Under the pieces are notes generated by a model. That model was not told where the DNA came from. It ran no database searches and saw nothing but the letters and a program-made list of their open reading frames with translations. The translations under genes were made by a program, and so were the position numbers. DNA of 64,000 bases from Cobetia sp. cqz5-12. Lineage in GTDB: Bacteria > Pseudomonadota > Gammaproteobacteria > Pseudomonadales > Halomonadaceae. Location: NCBI RefSeq assembly GCF_016495405.1, contig NZ_CP044522.1, positions 1,736,001 to 1,800,000 of the forward strand, given 5' to 3'. Shown here piece by piece: positions 1-9,137 of the stretch (positions are counted from its first letter, which is position 1; each line of letters opens with the position of its first letter).

Positions 1-1
1 G

Positions 2-289
2 CGGCGTGGCATGAGCTTCGCCAGTCTGCTTCCCTCGCTACTGCCCACCCTGCATGAGCGTTACCAGATGAGGCGTCAGCTGCGTGCCGAACTGTCCGGT
101 GCGCGCTATTCCCTGTTGGTCATCGCCTTGCTCCCCTACGCCATCGTGCCCTTCATTCTCTGGAAGGAGCCCGACTGGCTGACATTGTTGCTGGACCATC
201 CTCTGGGCGGCGTACTGTTGCTGGGAGCCGTGTGCTGCCAGATTCTCGGCTTTGCCTGGTTGCGTCACATGATGAGGAAGCAGCCATGA
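2..289 (+). CDS. tadB: TadB-like type II/IV secretion F-domain protein, C-terminal part
   Basis: The reading frame is open to the left edge, so only the last 95 residues are visible. They form an Arg-rich cytoplasmic stretch followed by two hydrophobic segments and a short basic tail (LRHMMRKQP). That is the usual end of TadB, an inner-membrane platform protein of the Tad (tight adherence) pilus machine. The stop overlaps the start of the next gene in an ATGA, so the two are translationally coupled. The match is by pattern and by the tadC neighbour. The N-terminal T2SSF domain lies outside the window. Confidence 0.75.
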   Translation, partial: RRGMSFASLLPSLLPTLHERYQMRRQLRAELSGARYSLLVIALLPYAIVPFILWKEPDWLTLLLDHPLGGVLLLGAVCCQILGFAWLRHMMRKQP

Positions 290-1167
290 ATGTCTTTTCC
301 GGAATCCCGTCATGGACGTTCCCCGAGGCTTATCTGCCGGACATCATCATCCTGTGCATGCTTGGCGCTCTGCTGGCGCTCTATCTGGCCTTGCACAGTA
401 CTTTCAAGGTGCGTCTGGAGCAGAGTGGAATTGCGGACGTGTTGCAGGAGCTGTTGCGCAACCCCGATAACATCAGCCAGGGCAGAACACTCACGCCACG
501 TCGGCGCATGCGACAGGCTGGTCTGAACCCGCGTCGCGTGACCTGGTGGTGGGGGCTCCAGCTGTTGCTGCCTGCCATCCTGGCCTTGCTGATCCTGCGC
601 GTGACGGGGACTGGCCTCGGAGGGCTTGCGGGCATGCTGCTCGGCATCGTATTGCCTCATCTATGGCTGGGGCAGAGAAGGCGCGAACGCCAGACGCACA
701 TCGCGGCTGCTCTGGGTCACCTGCTGGCCGTATCACTGGCGTACCAGCGCCATGGCCTGTCCCTTGCCGCTTCCCTACGAGAGGCCGCGCGTCAGGCGTT
801 GCCATCTTGGCATCCGCTGGCCTTTGAGCTTGAGCTGTTCAGTGCTGAGCTGGAAGGCGGATTGTCGCTCCAGGAAGCAGGCACGCGCATTTCCAGACGA
901 ACCGGAAGCCGTGAATTGCATCAGTTCGCCATGTTGCTGGTCGCCGGCAACCGGATGGGCAATCCCTTGCACGATGTGCTGGAAGCCTTTGCGGCCCAGT
1001 TGGCGCGTCAACAGAATGAGCGGCAGCGCAAGGCCATGCAGCAACGTAGCGTCAAGGCACTGTTTCCGATGTTGCTCGTCGGTGGCCCGTTGTTCTTCGT
1101 GCTGGTGATCTTTCCGGCCAGCCTGCGTGTTCAGGAGGTGCTGATCCTGATGAGGCAGCTGTGGTAA
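286..1167 (+). CDS. tadC: TadC-like type II secretion system F family protein
   Basis: This 293-residue inner-membrane protein would form the Tad pilus platform together with TadB. It has N-terminal hydrophobic segments (about residues 15-40), a second pair near residues 95-135, a cytoplasmic T2SSF-type helical domain (about 140-260, with LGHLLAVSLAYQRHGLSLAA and a QFAMLLVAGNRMGNPL stretch) and a C-terminal hydrophobic segment (FPMLLVGGPLFFVLVIF). The ATG at 286 overlaps the upstream stop and is preferred over an in-frame ATG at 232 that lies inside tadB. The length and the order B then C match Tad loci. Confidence 0.8.
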   Translation: MNVFSGIPSWTFPEAYLPDIIILCMLGALLALYLALHSTFKVRLEQSGIADVLQELLRNPDNISQGRTLTPRRRMRQAGLNPRRVTWWWGLQLLLPAILALLILRVTGTGLGGLAGMLLGIVLPHLWLGQRRRERQTHIAAALGHLLAVSLAYQRHGLSLAASLREAARQALPSWHPLAFELELFSAELEGGLSLQEAGTRISRRTGSRELHQFAMLLVAGNRMGNPLHDVLEAFAAQLARQQNERQRKAMQQRSVKALFPMLLVGGPLFFVLVIFPASLRVQEVLILMRQLW

Positions 1168-1217
1168 GGCCTCAAGGTGGGCATCTTCGCAAGCGTAATC
1201 GTCTCGGGAGAGAGCAT

Positions 1218-2384
1218 ATGGTGGCAGGACATGATTCGGTCACTCACGCGTGTCGCACGCATCGCAGGCAGGGCGGTTTCATCATTACCATCGAGTTGAT
1301 TCTGATCACCTCGATTCTGATCATCGGTTCGCTGGTCGGGCTGGCGGCGATTCGTGACGCACTCTTCAAGCATTACATGACCCAGCAGTCCCGCGAGCTC
1401 GTTGTCGAGGATGCCAATGGACGAGCACTGGGAGAAGTCTTCGATGTCGATGAGCATGATGCCCCGCGCATTCTCTATTTCGATCGCAGCCAACCCTCCG
1501 GCATCAACCGTGCCTTGATCGGGATTCGCGATGACCGTTTCTCCAGTCGAGAACCCCTTTATTACGCCACTCCCAATTGCAGTGGCGATCCTTGCATCAA
1601 GTCTGCCAGTGATGAAGCGACGGACAGTCGCGACATTGCCGGTGATGTGAATGCCGGAAGTGTCAGCTATCTGCATGCATTGCAGGGGGGGCCGGTCTAT
1701 GCCATCGGGCCTGGCGATCCTGCTGCCTTGCCGGGCTTTCTCTATCGTGGGACACCCCAGCAGTGTCCTTTCGATGGCGTTGATGTGGCGTCGCGCTGGA
1801 TATCGCAGAAAGTGATCGCGGGGGCTCCTTGTGAGCAATACACCCTGGATGACCCACAATCCGTCGCGGCTGATACCACCTGCCTGTTGAGTACCGGGAT
1901 TGTCGACCTGTGTACGCCTCCTCCCGGCACAGTGGCGCAGGACGACATTCTGACCAATTACATTGGTCCAGTGGATGCCTTAGTGAATACGACTCTAGAC
2001 ACAGTCAACGCCTTGCCGACATGCAGCTTGCTCGGTGTGTGTGTCCCCGAGGTGGAGCTGGGTACCCTGTATTGTCCGGCAGGTACATCACTGGATGAAG
2101 GTGGAGACCTGGTCACGGCGCTGGTGCGTAGTCTGTTCGATCAACTGCGAGCCACGGCAGATCTGGGCCTGATCGAGCCGCTATTGCAGATAGTCACGGA
2201 CCTGTTGCCCGGAGAGCTGACCTGCTCGGCAGTGGAAGATTTCCAGCTGGCGGAAAACGTCCCATCTGCTGATGACGCGACACGCAATGCGCTTGAAGAC
2301 CTGGTGGCGCCATTCCAGCTACGTGCTCCGGCGACGGCTTCCAGCAACTGGATACGTACGCCGCCCAATGGGGAAGGGCTGTGA
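1218..2384 (+). CDS. Prepilin-like Tad-associated protein of unknown function
   Basis: The protein has 388 residues from the ATG at 1218, which follows a GGGAGAGA ribosome site; an in-frame ATG at 1161 has no such site. A short basic leader ends in RRQGGF and is followed by a hydrophobic helix (IELILITSILIIG), the plan of a class III (prepilin-type) signal. The Glu lies at about +6 after the last Gly instead of the usual +5. The rest is a large, Cys-containing, probably extracytoplasmic region with no family I recognise. It begins next to the tadC end, so it may be a minor pseudopilin or pilus-tip protein. The role is inferred from position and the N-terminus. Confidence 0.6.
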   Translation: MVAGHDSVTHACRTHRRQGGFIITIELILITSILIIGSLVGLAAIRDALFKHYMTQQSRELVVEDANGRALGEVFDVDEHDAPRILYFDRSQPSGINRALIGIRDDRFSSREPLYYATPNCSGDPCIKSASDEATDSRDIAGDVNAGSVSYLHALQGGPVYAIGPGDPAALPGFLYRGTPQQCPFDGVDVASRWISQKVIAGAPCEQYTLDDPQSVAADTTCLLSTGIVDLCTPPPGTVAQDDILTNYIGPVDALVNTTLDTVNALPTCSLLGVCVPEVELGTLYCPAGTSLDEGGDLVTALVRSLFDQLRATADLGLIEPLLQIVTDLLPGELTCSAVEDFQLAENVPSADDATRNALEDLVAPFQLRAPATASSNWIRTPPNGEGL

Positions 2385-2704
2385 GTCGGTACTGTTGAAA
2401 GGCACAACCAAGGAGATGGGAGGATGTCGTGCGACATCTTGAGGCGTATTGAGGTGTCTTGAGGAGTCGTCACGTCATTGCCCTGATGATGGAAACGTTT
2501 GCCATGGAGCGAGCCGAGAGCAGGGCATGCAATAAGGACTCATAATCGTCAATTTCATGATGCATAAATTTACTCCATTACTCTGAAACAGAATGACGCG
2601 CTGATTCCTCGCATTTATTTGTGTTCACTAATACCCTGCGGACAAGCATGCCTTCCATGGCATAAATCGCGGTGAAGCCTCTTGTTCAAGACAGGGAGTC
2701 AAGA
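2385..2704. other. Intergenic region with a small hairpin
   Basis: About 320 bases without a convincing gene. A short perfect stem (GATGTCG/CGACATC, 2423-2438) lies just after the preceding gene but has no T-run. The segment 2540-2620 is AT-richer and may hold the promoter of the lipoprotein gene. I see no clear -35/-10 pair. Confidence 0.4.
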
Positions 2705-3142
2705 ATGACAGGAAAGACAAAGGCGTCATTGGCAGCATCCATCACCTTCGTGATGACAGGCTGTACCTCGGTGCAGGTTCAGCCTCTGGAGCGCATGTCC
2801 TATCTGGATACCGTGTGCATCGAGCGCAATGAGGCCGTGACCGTGCCGGGCTTCCTGAGTGTCATCAAACGGGGCTTCAGTCGCAATGGCTTGAATACGC
2901 GAGTCTATGACGCTCCGGTCCCTGGCCATTGTGAAGTGATATTGACGTATACCGCTTTGCGCTCCTGGGACGTCACGACCTACCTGTCACACGCAGAACT
3001 CTGGCTCAATGATCCGTATGGCGATGAAATCGCCTATGCGCAATATCATCTTGTCGCAAAGGGTGGTCTGACGTTCTCCAAGTTTGCCGGGGTCGAAACC
3101 AAGATGAACCCGGTCATCGATGACTTGCTCGTCAATTACTGA
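2705..3142 (+). CDS. Sbal_3080-type lipoprotein
   Basis: The 145-residue protein has a short lipoprotein signal ending in a lipobox-like VMTGC, so it is probably anchored to a membrane after cleavage before Cys. The body (YLDTVCIERN, CEVILTYTALRSWD, YLSHAELWL, AKGGLTFSKFAG) matches the small Sbal_3080 lipoprotein family of gammaproteobacteria, whose function is unknown. The ATG at 2705 is chosen because it follows AGGGAGTC at a normal distance and places the signal at the N-terminus; an in-frame ATG at 2672 would add an 11-residue polar extension. It is monocistronic. Confidence 0.75.
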   Translation: MTGKTKASLAASITFVMTGCTSVQVQPLERMSYLDTVCIERNEAVTVPGFLSVIKRGFSRNGLNTRVYDAPVPGHCEVILTYTALRSWDVTTYLSHAELWLNDPYGDEIAYAQYHLVAKGGLTFSKFAGVETKMNPVIDDLLVNY

Positions 3143-3227
3143 CGCCTTCGCCGTGATGGGCGTCCAAGCCATCTCCTTGCACGCTCACCGGCATGTCATC
3201 TCTCGCCATGATGGCGCACTTGATATC

Positions 3228-3258
3228 GGGGCCGGCGCAGTTGTCATGCGCCGGCCCC
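3228..3258. terminator. GC-rich hairpin between convergent genes
   Basis: A perfect 12-bp stem (GGGGCCGGCGCA with its complement) and a 7-base loop lie between the lipoprotein gene and the convergent VOC gene. There is no T-run, so it may act as a bidirectional terminator or RNA stabiliser. Confidence 0.5.
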
Positions 3259-3294
3259 AGCGGAGAGTCTTGAGCCCGCTAGTGTGCTGGACTC

Positions 3295-3717
3295 TCAGGG
3301 TGCCATGCCCATGCCACGGCTGATCGTCGGGGCGCAGCGCTCGGGATTGATGCTGACCACGCGTAGGCGATGCCCATCGGGGAGGACGCAATCGAGCACC
3401 TGCCAGGCACAGCCGGGGGAGCTGCTGCCGTGACTCTCGATCAGGTGCGCTCCCTGGGCCTGCCATTGCTCGCGGAAGCGGGCAAAGTCCGTTTGCTCGA
3501 TCTCAAGCGTCAGCTGGCGGCTGTCGGGTTGCTCGGCACTGCGCTGCAACAGCAATACGCTGGTCTGCTTGTCTCGGCGGTGGTTCAGCTCCAGGGTCGC
3601 GCTGGTGGCATTGCGCAACAGGATGGGCAGGGCGAGTGTTTCGGTGAAGAAACGGCAAGCGGCATCGAGGTCGCGCACTTCAAGGATGGCTGGATGCAGG
3701 GAAAGGCGCTGAATCAT
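3295..3717 (-). CDS. VOC family (glyoxalase/bleomycin-resistance fold) protein
   Basis: The 140-residue protein opens with HPAILEVRDLDAACRFFTETLALPILLRN, the first beta-alpha-beta module of the vicinal oxygen chelate fold. A second module lies around QTDFARFREQWQAQGAHLIESHG and ends with a strand reading DGHRLRVVSINPE. VOC proteins are metal-dependent lyases, dioxygenases or antibiotic-binding proteins. The residues here do not decide which, so no substrate is proposed. It is transcribed alone and convergent to the lipoprotein gene. Confidence 0.75.
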   Translation of the reverse strand: MIQRLSLHPAILEVRDLDAACRFFTETLALPILLRNATSATLELNHRRDKQTSVLLLQRSAEQPDSRQLTLEIEQTDFARFREQWQAQGAHLIESHGSSSPGCAWQVLDCVLPDGHRLRVVSINPERCAPTISRGMGMAP

Positions 3718-3995
3718 GGCGAAGCCTCATGGCGTGAGGGGAAGAAGGGGATGGGGGACTGGCTCAATGGCATGAGCATGGAGACAGTGTCGTGTCCGTC
3801 CCGGTGAGACGCACTTTGAATCTGATGATGGTGGTGATGGCTTTACGCTATCTGGCGCCTTGTCGCGCTCGCGAAGGCCTGGGGGAATCGCTGTGGCAAC
3901 TTGTCGCATTAGTGGTTTTGCGGGTGTGAATGGTTAGCATCCCTGTCTCTGACCCTGCCGCCAATATCTTCCCTGCACGCCACGCTGGAGTGTTC

Positions 3996-4715
3996 ATGTC
4001 GCCGCGCAAGCTGATCCTGATGGGACTCAGTGCTTTTGCCCTCGTCATTATCGCGTTGATCTCGGGGCTTTCTGCCTCGCATCAACCGCGTGATGCGTGG
4101 CCGACGACGCTCGAGCTGCCTTCCACGCGTGGTCTGCTGCACGCGGACACCTTGTCCCGGGGGGAAGCGGGCCACCTGAGCGTACTGATTCCCGGTTTTA
4201 CGCATTGCCCGGATATCTGTCCGTTGTCGCTTGCCCGGCTGCAGATGGCCTGGCAACGCCTTGACGAGACCTCACGCGCGCATCTGCATCCGATGTTTCT
4301 GACGCTGGATCCGGCGCGCGACACCTTGCCAGTGCTGTCACGTTATCTGTCTGCCTTCAGCCTGCCGGTGACCGGCCTTCGCCTCCCGACACAGGACGAC
4401 ACGCGTCTGGAGGAATTCACCCAGCGCCTCGGTATCCAGTTTCAGCAGCGAGAACTCGAGCAGAAGCATCCCCCTGAACACGCGCAGGCCTCGGCCGGTG
4501 AGGCCGATTACATGATCGACCACAGCGTGGCGATCTTCGTGATCGACGAGCAGGGCCGGCTACGTGACACTCTGCCGCTCAGTCAGACGCCTGCGCAGCT
4601 TGCCGATCGCCTGACGTTCCTGCTCCAGTCCGTGGCTGCAGCGCCATCCTCTGCCGGTGTTGCGAACGTCAACACGAGCGCAAACGCGAACATGCCGGCC
4701 ACGGGAGGCGCATGA
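3996..4715 (+). CDS. SCO1/SenC family copper chaperone
   Basis: The 239-residue protein is anchored by one N-terminal hydrophobic helix (LILMGLSAFALVIIALISG), with a thioredoxin-fold domain in the periplasm. The copper-binding CxxxC is clear (HCPDICP, Cys71 and Cys75), and the third ligand is His176 in DYMIDHSVAIFVID. SCO proteins deliver copper to cytochrome oxidase or handle periplasmic copper and thiol redox. The ATG at 3996 follows GCTGGAG and gives a clean membrane anchor; the in-frame ATG at 3930 would add a polar stretch in front of it. It heads an operon with a PepSY protein and a copper receptor, which supports a copper role. Confidence 0.88.
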   Translation: MSPRKLILMGLSAFALVIIALISGLSASHQPRDAWPTTLELPSTRGLLHADTLSRGEAGHLSVLIPGFTHCPDICPLSLARLQMAWQRLDETSRAHLHPMFLTLDPARDTLPVLSRYLSAFSLPVTGLRLPTQDDTRLEEFTQRLGIQFQQRELEQKHPPEHAQASAGEADYMIDHSVAIFVIDEQGRLRDTLPLSQTPAQLADRLTFLLQSVAAAPSSAGVANVNTSANANMPATGGA

Positions 4716-5188
4716 CCGCGACTTGTCTCTCGACTCGCCACGCCAGGCGTGAACCTGTCTCCTATCATCGCGCCCTGTCACGCCTGACCGCGGCCAATGG
4801 GCATGTCGTCTTCGTGATGCTGATCGCGTTGGCCGCCATGCTGGTCATGCCGCTGGCGGCCCCGCGAGTGGTGATGGTCAACGACCATGCCGTCTTCGAG
4901 AGCGTCGGTACCGGGCGTTGGGTGAGTGCCGATAGCGACTGGATAACGCGTGCCGCTCGCGAAAGCGGTTCGCAGGCGCAGATCACCCATAGTTCCGCTG
5001 CCTCGGATTGTCCGTTGGCCAGCATGGCGGCCTTCACGCTGGCATTGGTCGCCGTTGCCCTGTTGCTGGCGTTGGGGCGTTTGTCTCGCGACGCGGCCCC
5101 GCGTCCCTGCCTTGTCGCGTTCCGCGACATCAATGTCTATCTGCGTCCGCCCGGGCGCGCGCCACCCCACGATTCCCTCGCGCCATGA
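4712..5188 (+). CDS. Small two-helix membrane protein, DUF2946-like
   Basis: The start overlaps the SCO stop (ATGA). The 158-residue product has hydrophobic segments at about residues 30-52 and 105-125 and a periplasmic loop between them with one Cys (SSAASDCPLAS). It ends in a Pro/Arg-rich tail containing RPPGRAPP. This arrangement and tail resemble DUF2946 proteins, which often sit next to copper-transport and TonB-receptor genes. The similarity is by eye and weak. Its place between a copper chaperone and a copper receptor suggests a helper role in copper uptake. Confidence 0.55.
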   Translation: MTATCLSTRHARREPVSYHRALSRLTAANGHVVFVMLIALAAMLVMPLAAPRVVMVNDHAVFESVGTGRWVSADSDWITRAARESGSQAQITHSSAASDCPLASMAAFTLALVAVALLLALGRLSRDAAPRPCLVAFRDINVYLRPPGRAPPHDSLAP

Positions 5189-5296
5189 ATTGCTGGGTCA
5201 CCTCGCGGTGGCTCTCCATAGTGTTCGGTGACCTCACGTTGACCGACGGACAAAGCATCCGTCGCGCGTCGTGGCACCTGTCGATGGGTAATCGAG

Positions 5297-6823
5297 ATGA
5301 GTTCAACAACCAATACCGACTCCGCGGGTCGCGCCGCTCGCGGTTTCAGCGATATCTACCGCGCCGTGTGGCGCTGGCATTTCTATGCCGGCCTGCTGGT
5401 GCTGCCTTTCCTGACCTTGCTGGCCGTCACCGGCGGTCTTTATCTGTTCCGTGAAGAGATCGATCACTTCGTGCATGCCGACCTGATGAAGGTCAACACG
5501 CCGGTGGTGCAACAGGCGAATGGCCAGGCACAGGCGAGTGTTCCGCTGAGCGAGCAGGTGCGTGTCGCCGTGGAAAGTCTGCCCGGCAAGGCCGTGCGTG
5601 TCGTGCCGCCTGCGGCCAGTGACTTGACCACGGAAGTCGATATCGTGGCAGCCGATGGCAGTGGCAAGCAGGCGGTCTACGTCAATCCCTACAGCGGTGA
5701 AGTGCAGGGGCAGATGGCCTACCGTGACAGCATCATGTGGACGGTGCGCAATCTGCACAGCCTTGCGATCACCGGCCCCATCGGCAATGCCGCGATCGAG
5801 ATCGCCGCCGGCTGGAGCATCCTGCTGGTACTCAGCGGCCTGTATCTGTGGTGGCCGCGGGGCCAGAAGGGGGGCGTCGTCACGCTGCGTACCACGCCTG
5901 CGCGTCGTCTGTGGTGGCGTGACCTGCACGCCGTGTGCGGCATCTTCGCCGCTGGTTTCATCCTGTTTCTCGCCGTGACCGGCATGCCGTGGTCGATGGT
6001 GTGGGGTGCCAAGGTCAACGAGTTGGCCAACGGGCATAATTTCGGGTATCCCGATGGCGTGCGCGTGAATACGCCGATGTCGGATACACGCCTGGTGGAC
6101 CAGGAGCGGACGACCTGGTCGCTTGAGCAGGCCGTTATCCCGTTATCTTCCTTGCCGGCTGCAGCGACAAGCCCCGTCGTGGACGAGGGAGAGCATGCCG
6201 GGCATGGCGGTGGTAGCAAGACTGGTGCCGAGCAGGCTTCCGACGTCGCGGCCGTGCCGCTGAGCGCTGCCGCGATTGCCCATGCCGATATCGGCCTCGA
6301 TCAGGCTGAGCGCATCTTCGCTCGCGAAGGTCTGGCGCCGGGGTATGCCATCAATCTGCCGAGCTCGCCGCAAGGCGTCTATACCGGCTCCATCTATCCG
6401 GATGCGCTGGAGCGTCAGCAGGTGGTGCATGTGGACCGCTATTCCGGCGATGTGCTGCTGGATATGCATTACGCCGATTACGGTCCGCTGGGCCGAGCGC
6501 TGGAATGGGGCATCAATGTCCACCTGGGGCAGCAGTATGGGCTGATCAACCAGCTGGTGCTGGTACTGGCCTGCATCGCGATGGTGATGATGAGCGTCGG
6601 TGCGGGCGTGATGTGGTGGAAGCGTCGCCCGGTGGGAGGTATCGGTATTCCGCCGCTGCCCAGGGAGCGCAAGCGTATCGCCGGGGTCTGGGGCTTGATG
6701 ATGATCATCGGTGTCATCTTCCCGCTGGTCGGCCTCTCGCTGATCGTGATGGGACTGCTGGATTGGCTGTGGATTCGCGCCACGCACAAGCGAGGAAATG
6801 ACCTGCAGGAGGCCAGCGCATGA
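5297..6823 (+). CDS. PepSY-associated TM-helix protein
   Basis: The 508-residue inner-membrane protein starts with IYRAVWRWHFYAGLLVLPFLTLLAVTGGLYLF, the typical first helix of the PepSY_TM family. Other hydrophobic segments lie near residues 170-185, 215-240, 420-445 and 475-495. PepSY-like periplasmic regions lie between them (AVYVNPYSGEV; VVHVDRYSGDVL). A His/Gly-rich linker (EGEHAGHGGGSK) near residue 300 could bind metal. These proteins accompany TonB-dependent receptors and are thought to reduce or move metals across the inner membrane. It overlaps the receptor gene by four bases, so the two are probably co-translated. Confidence 0.85.
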   Translation: MSSTTNTDSAGRAARGFSDIYRAVWRWHFYAGLLVLPFLTLLAVTGGLYLFREEIDHFVHADLMKVNTPVVQQANGQAQASVPLSEQVRVAVESLPGKAVRVVPPAASDLTTEVDIVAADGSGKQAVYVNPYSGEVQGQMAYRDSIMWTVRNLHSLAITGPIGNAAIEIAAGWSILLVLSGLYLWWPRGQKGGVVTLRTTPARRLWWRDLHAVCGIFAAGFILFLAVTGMPWSMVWGAKVNELANGHNFGYPDGVRVNTPMSDTRLVDQERTTWSLEQAVIPLSSLPAAATSPVVDEGEHAGHGGGSKTGAEQASDVAAVPLSAAAIAHADIGLDQAERIFAREGLAPGYAINLPSSPQGVYTGSIYPDALERQQVVHVDRYSGDVLLDMHYADYGPLGRALEWGINVHLGQQYGLINQLVLVLACIAMVMMSVGAGVMWWKRRPVGGIGIPPLPRERKRIAGVWGLMMIIGVIFPLVGLSLIVMGLLDWLWIRATHKRGNDLQEASA

Positions 6824-8973
6824 CACTGTCTCTCGTCAATTTCCCGATCCGTGCGCGTCGCCTGTCATCGCCAGTGAGCGCATCGCGCGGTCGTCTGCCC
6901 ATGGCCATTGCCGCCACGATCGTGGGTAGCGGCACGTTGCCGGTTTACGCCGATGCTGACACCACCAGCGTATTGCCGTTGATCAGTATCGAGGCGCAGG
7001 CGCCCATGGCCAGCCCCGTCCACGATGTGCATGCGGGGCATGCCAAGGGCGACATGGACCTTGGCGAACAGCTGCGTGAGGTCAATGGTGTCAGTGGCTC
7101 ACGTCTGGGCAGTCACGGTGTCTCGGCCATCTTCCGCGCGCAGGGCGGTGAGCGCCTGATCCAGCAGGTGGATGGCGCGACGCTGTATCCGGCCTGTCCT
7201 GGCGGAATGGATACCACCCTTGGCTATGCCACCACCGGTAGCCAGTCGGATCTCACCCTCTACAAGGGCGCGCAGACCGTCAGCCGTGGCCCCAACTTTG
7301 CTGCGGGCACCGTCGAGGTGACACGTCAGACGCCATTGCGCAGCGACGAAGATGGTGTGCATGGCACGCTGGGCGCTGGCTGGCGCAGCAATGATGATGC
7401 CACCAGCGAGACGCTGTCGCTGACCGCCAGGCAGGGCGATTTCTGGGCCGCGCTGGACGTCGAGCATTCCGAACGCAACAACTACGAGGATGGCAATGGC
7501 GATACCCAGTCAGGCGCCTATCGCAGCGACAATGGCAGTGTCCGCATTGGCGCCTTCGCCACCGAGGATGTCGCCATTGAGGCGGGGGTAGCGGTTGTCA
7601 GGATCGACGATGCGCTGTATCCGACCATGGATGCGCCACGCAGCGACATGGACCGCCAGTATCTGAAGTTGACCGTCGACAATGCCGGGCCTTTCTCGCA
7701 TATCGAATCGCAGATCAGTCATGCGCGCGTGGTGCATGACATGGACAACGTCACCCTGCGTGACTTTGATGATTCCAGCGCCAACTCGATGAGCATGGAC
7801 ATGAGCTCGGGCATGGACATGAGCTCAGACATGGACATGGACATGAGCGACATGGCCATGTTCTCCAGCGCGACCACTGAGACCTGGTATGCCAGCACCC
7901 AAGGCGATATCCCGCTCACGATCGCCGGACATGATTCCATCCTGACGCTGGGTGCCGATGCTGAACGGCTCGAGAGCAATACCCACTCCCGGATGGGCAT
8001 GTCACTGGATAGCCTGTCGGATAGCCAGACCTGGCCGGATGTCGTGCGGACGCGCGGTGGGGTGTTCGCGGAACTGGACACCACCCTCGATGCCGACAAT
8101 CGTCTCGTGACAGGTGCGCGCTATGACGTCTCCCTCAGTGATGCGCGAGATGCCGGTGAGGTGGTGGGTAGCAATGCCGCGGCCATCTCCGCCTGGCGTG
8201 ACCAGTATGGCGATGATGTCGAAGCCAGGCAGCGTGACGGGGAGTTCAGTGCGCTGGCGCGTCTGGAGCATCGCGTCAATGAAGCGGTGAAAGGCTATGC
8301 GGCGCTCAGTCGCAGTGTGCGCTTCCCGACGGCCAGCGAGCGCTATTACAACCGCCAGTCCGACACCGATGGTTGGTTGGGCAATCCCGAGCTTGATCCC
8401 GAGATCCATCAGCAGCTTGAGCTGGGGGTGGCGGTCAGACAGGGGGCCTGGCGCTACTCGGCGGATACCTACTACAACCGGGTGCATGACTGGATCGAGC
8501 TGACCGAAGGCGACTCGCTGACCACCTACGACAATGTCGAGGCCGAGATCTACGGTATCGAGCTTGAAGCCAGCTGGCAGCAGCATGGCTGGCGGCATTC
8601 CGCAGGCGTTGCCGCCACGCACGGCACCAACCTGAGCGATGGGACGCCGTTGTCACAGGTGGCACCGTTCAATGGCTATCTGGCGACACGCTATGACGCG
8701 AATCGTTGGTGGGCAGGGGCACGCTTCGATGCGGCCGCACGCCAATCGCGCATTTCCGACAGTGAAGACGCGACGGCAGGCTTCGGCATCGTCGGTTTGG
8801 AGGGCGGGTACCATGTCACTGACGCCATCGAGTTGAGCGCCGGCATCTCCAACCTGTTCGACAAGGCCTACGCCTACCACGTCAATCGCTTCTACGACGA
8901 TCCGTTGCAGGGCGATGTACAGGTCAATGAGCCGGGGCGTATCTTCTGGACGCACGCCAGCTGGAGCTTCTGA
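6820..8973 (+). CDS. TonB-dependent copper receptor (OprC/NosA type)
   Basis: The 717-residue outer-membrane receptor has an N-terminal export region, a plug domain (LGEQLREVNGVSGSRLGSHG through PNFAAGTVEV) and a long beta-barrel ending in an aromatic residue (THASWSF). A Met/Asp-rich loop at about residues 320-347 (repeated MSMDMSSGMDM-type units), His residues near the plug (VHDVHAGHAKGDMD) and Met-rich neighbours point to copper as ligand, as in OprC/NosA receptors. The start overlaps the PepSY gene stop. A strong hairpin follows the gene, so the SCO-PepSY-receptor run appears to be one transcription unit. Confidence 0.85.
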   Translation: MTLSLVNFPIRARRLSSPVSASRGRLPMAIAATIVGSGTLPVYADADTTSVLPLISIEAQAPMASPVHDVHAGHAKGDMDLGEQLREVNGVSGSRLGSHGVSAIFRAQGGERLIQQVDGATLYPACPGGMDTTLGYATTGSQSDLTLYKGAQTVSRGPNFAAGTVEVTRQTPLRSDEDGVHGTLGAGWRSNDDATSETLSLTARQGDFWAALDVEHSERNNYEDGNGDTQSGAYRSDNGSVRIGAFATEDVAIEAGVAVVRIDDALYPTMDAPRSDMDRQYLKLTVDNAGPFSHIESQISHARVVHDMDNVTLRDFDDSSANSMSMDMSSGMDMSSDMDMDMSDMAMFSSATTETWYASTQGDIPLTIAGHDSILTLGADAERLESNTHSRMGMSLDSLSDSQTWPDVVRTRGGVFAELDTTLDADNRLVTGARYDVSLSDARDAGEVVGSNAAAISAWRDQYGDDVEARQRDGEFSALARLEHRVNEAVKGYAALSRSVRFPTASERYYNRQSDTDGWLGNPELDPEIHQQLELGVAVRQGAWRYSADTYYNRVHDWIELTEGDSLTTYDNVEAEIYGIELEASWQQHGWRHSAGVAATHGTNLSDGTPLSQVAPFNGYLATRYDANRWWAGARFDAAARQSRISDSEDATAGFGIVGLEGGYHVTDAIELSAGISNLFDKAYAYHVNRFYDDPLQGDVQVNEPGRIFWTHASWSF

Positions 8974-9017
8974 GACCCGCACCGCAGTAATAGTGCGTGA
9001 CAGGCGTTAGAACGACA

Positions 9018-9061
9018 GAAGCCCGCCACCGGTCGCCAATCAATGGCCGGTGGCGGGCTTC
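9018..9061. terminator. Hairpin terminator after copper receptor gene
   Basis: A 15-bp perfect inverted repeat (GAAGCCCGCCACCGG and its complement) with a 14-base loop, followed by TTGTT. It sits between the receptor gene and the convergent quinone reductase gene and could serve both strands. Confidence 0.8.
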
Positions 9062-9137
9062 TTGTTATCTGAGGGGACTTGGGTTGGGGCATTGCGTCAG
9101 CAGCGCATCAGCTCAAGTGACGCATCACCGCAAACCT

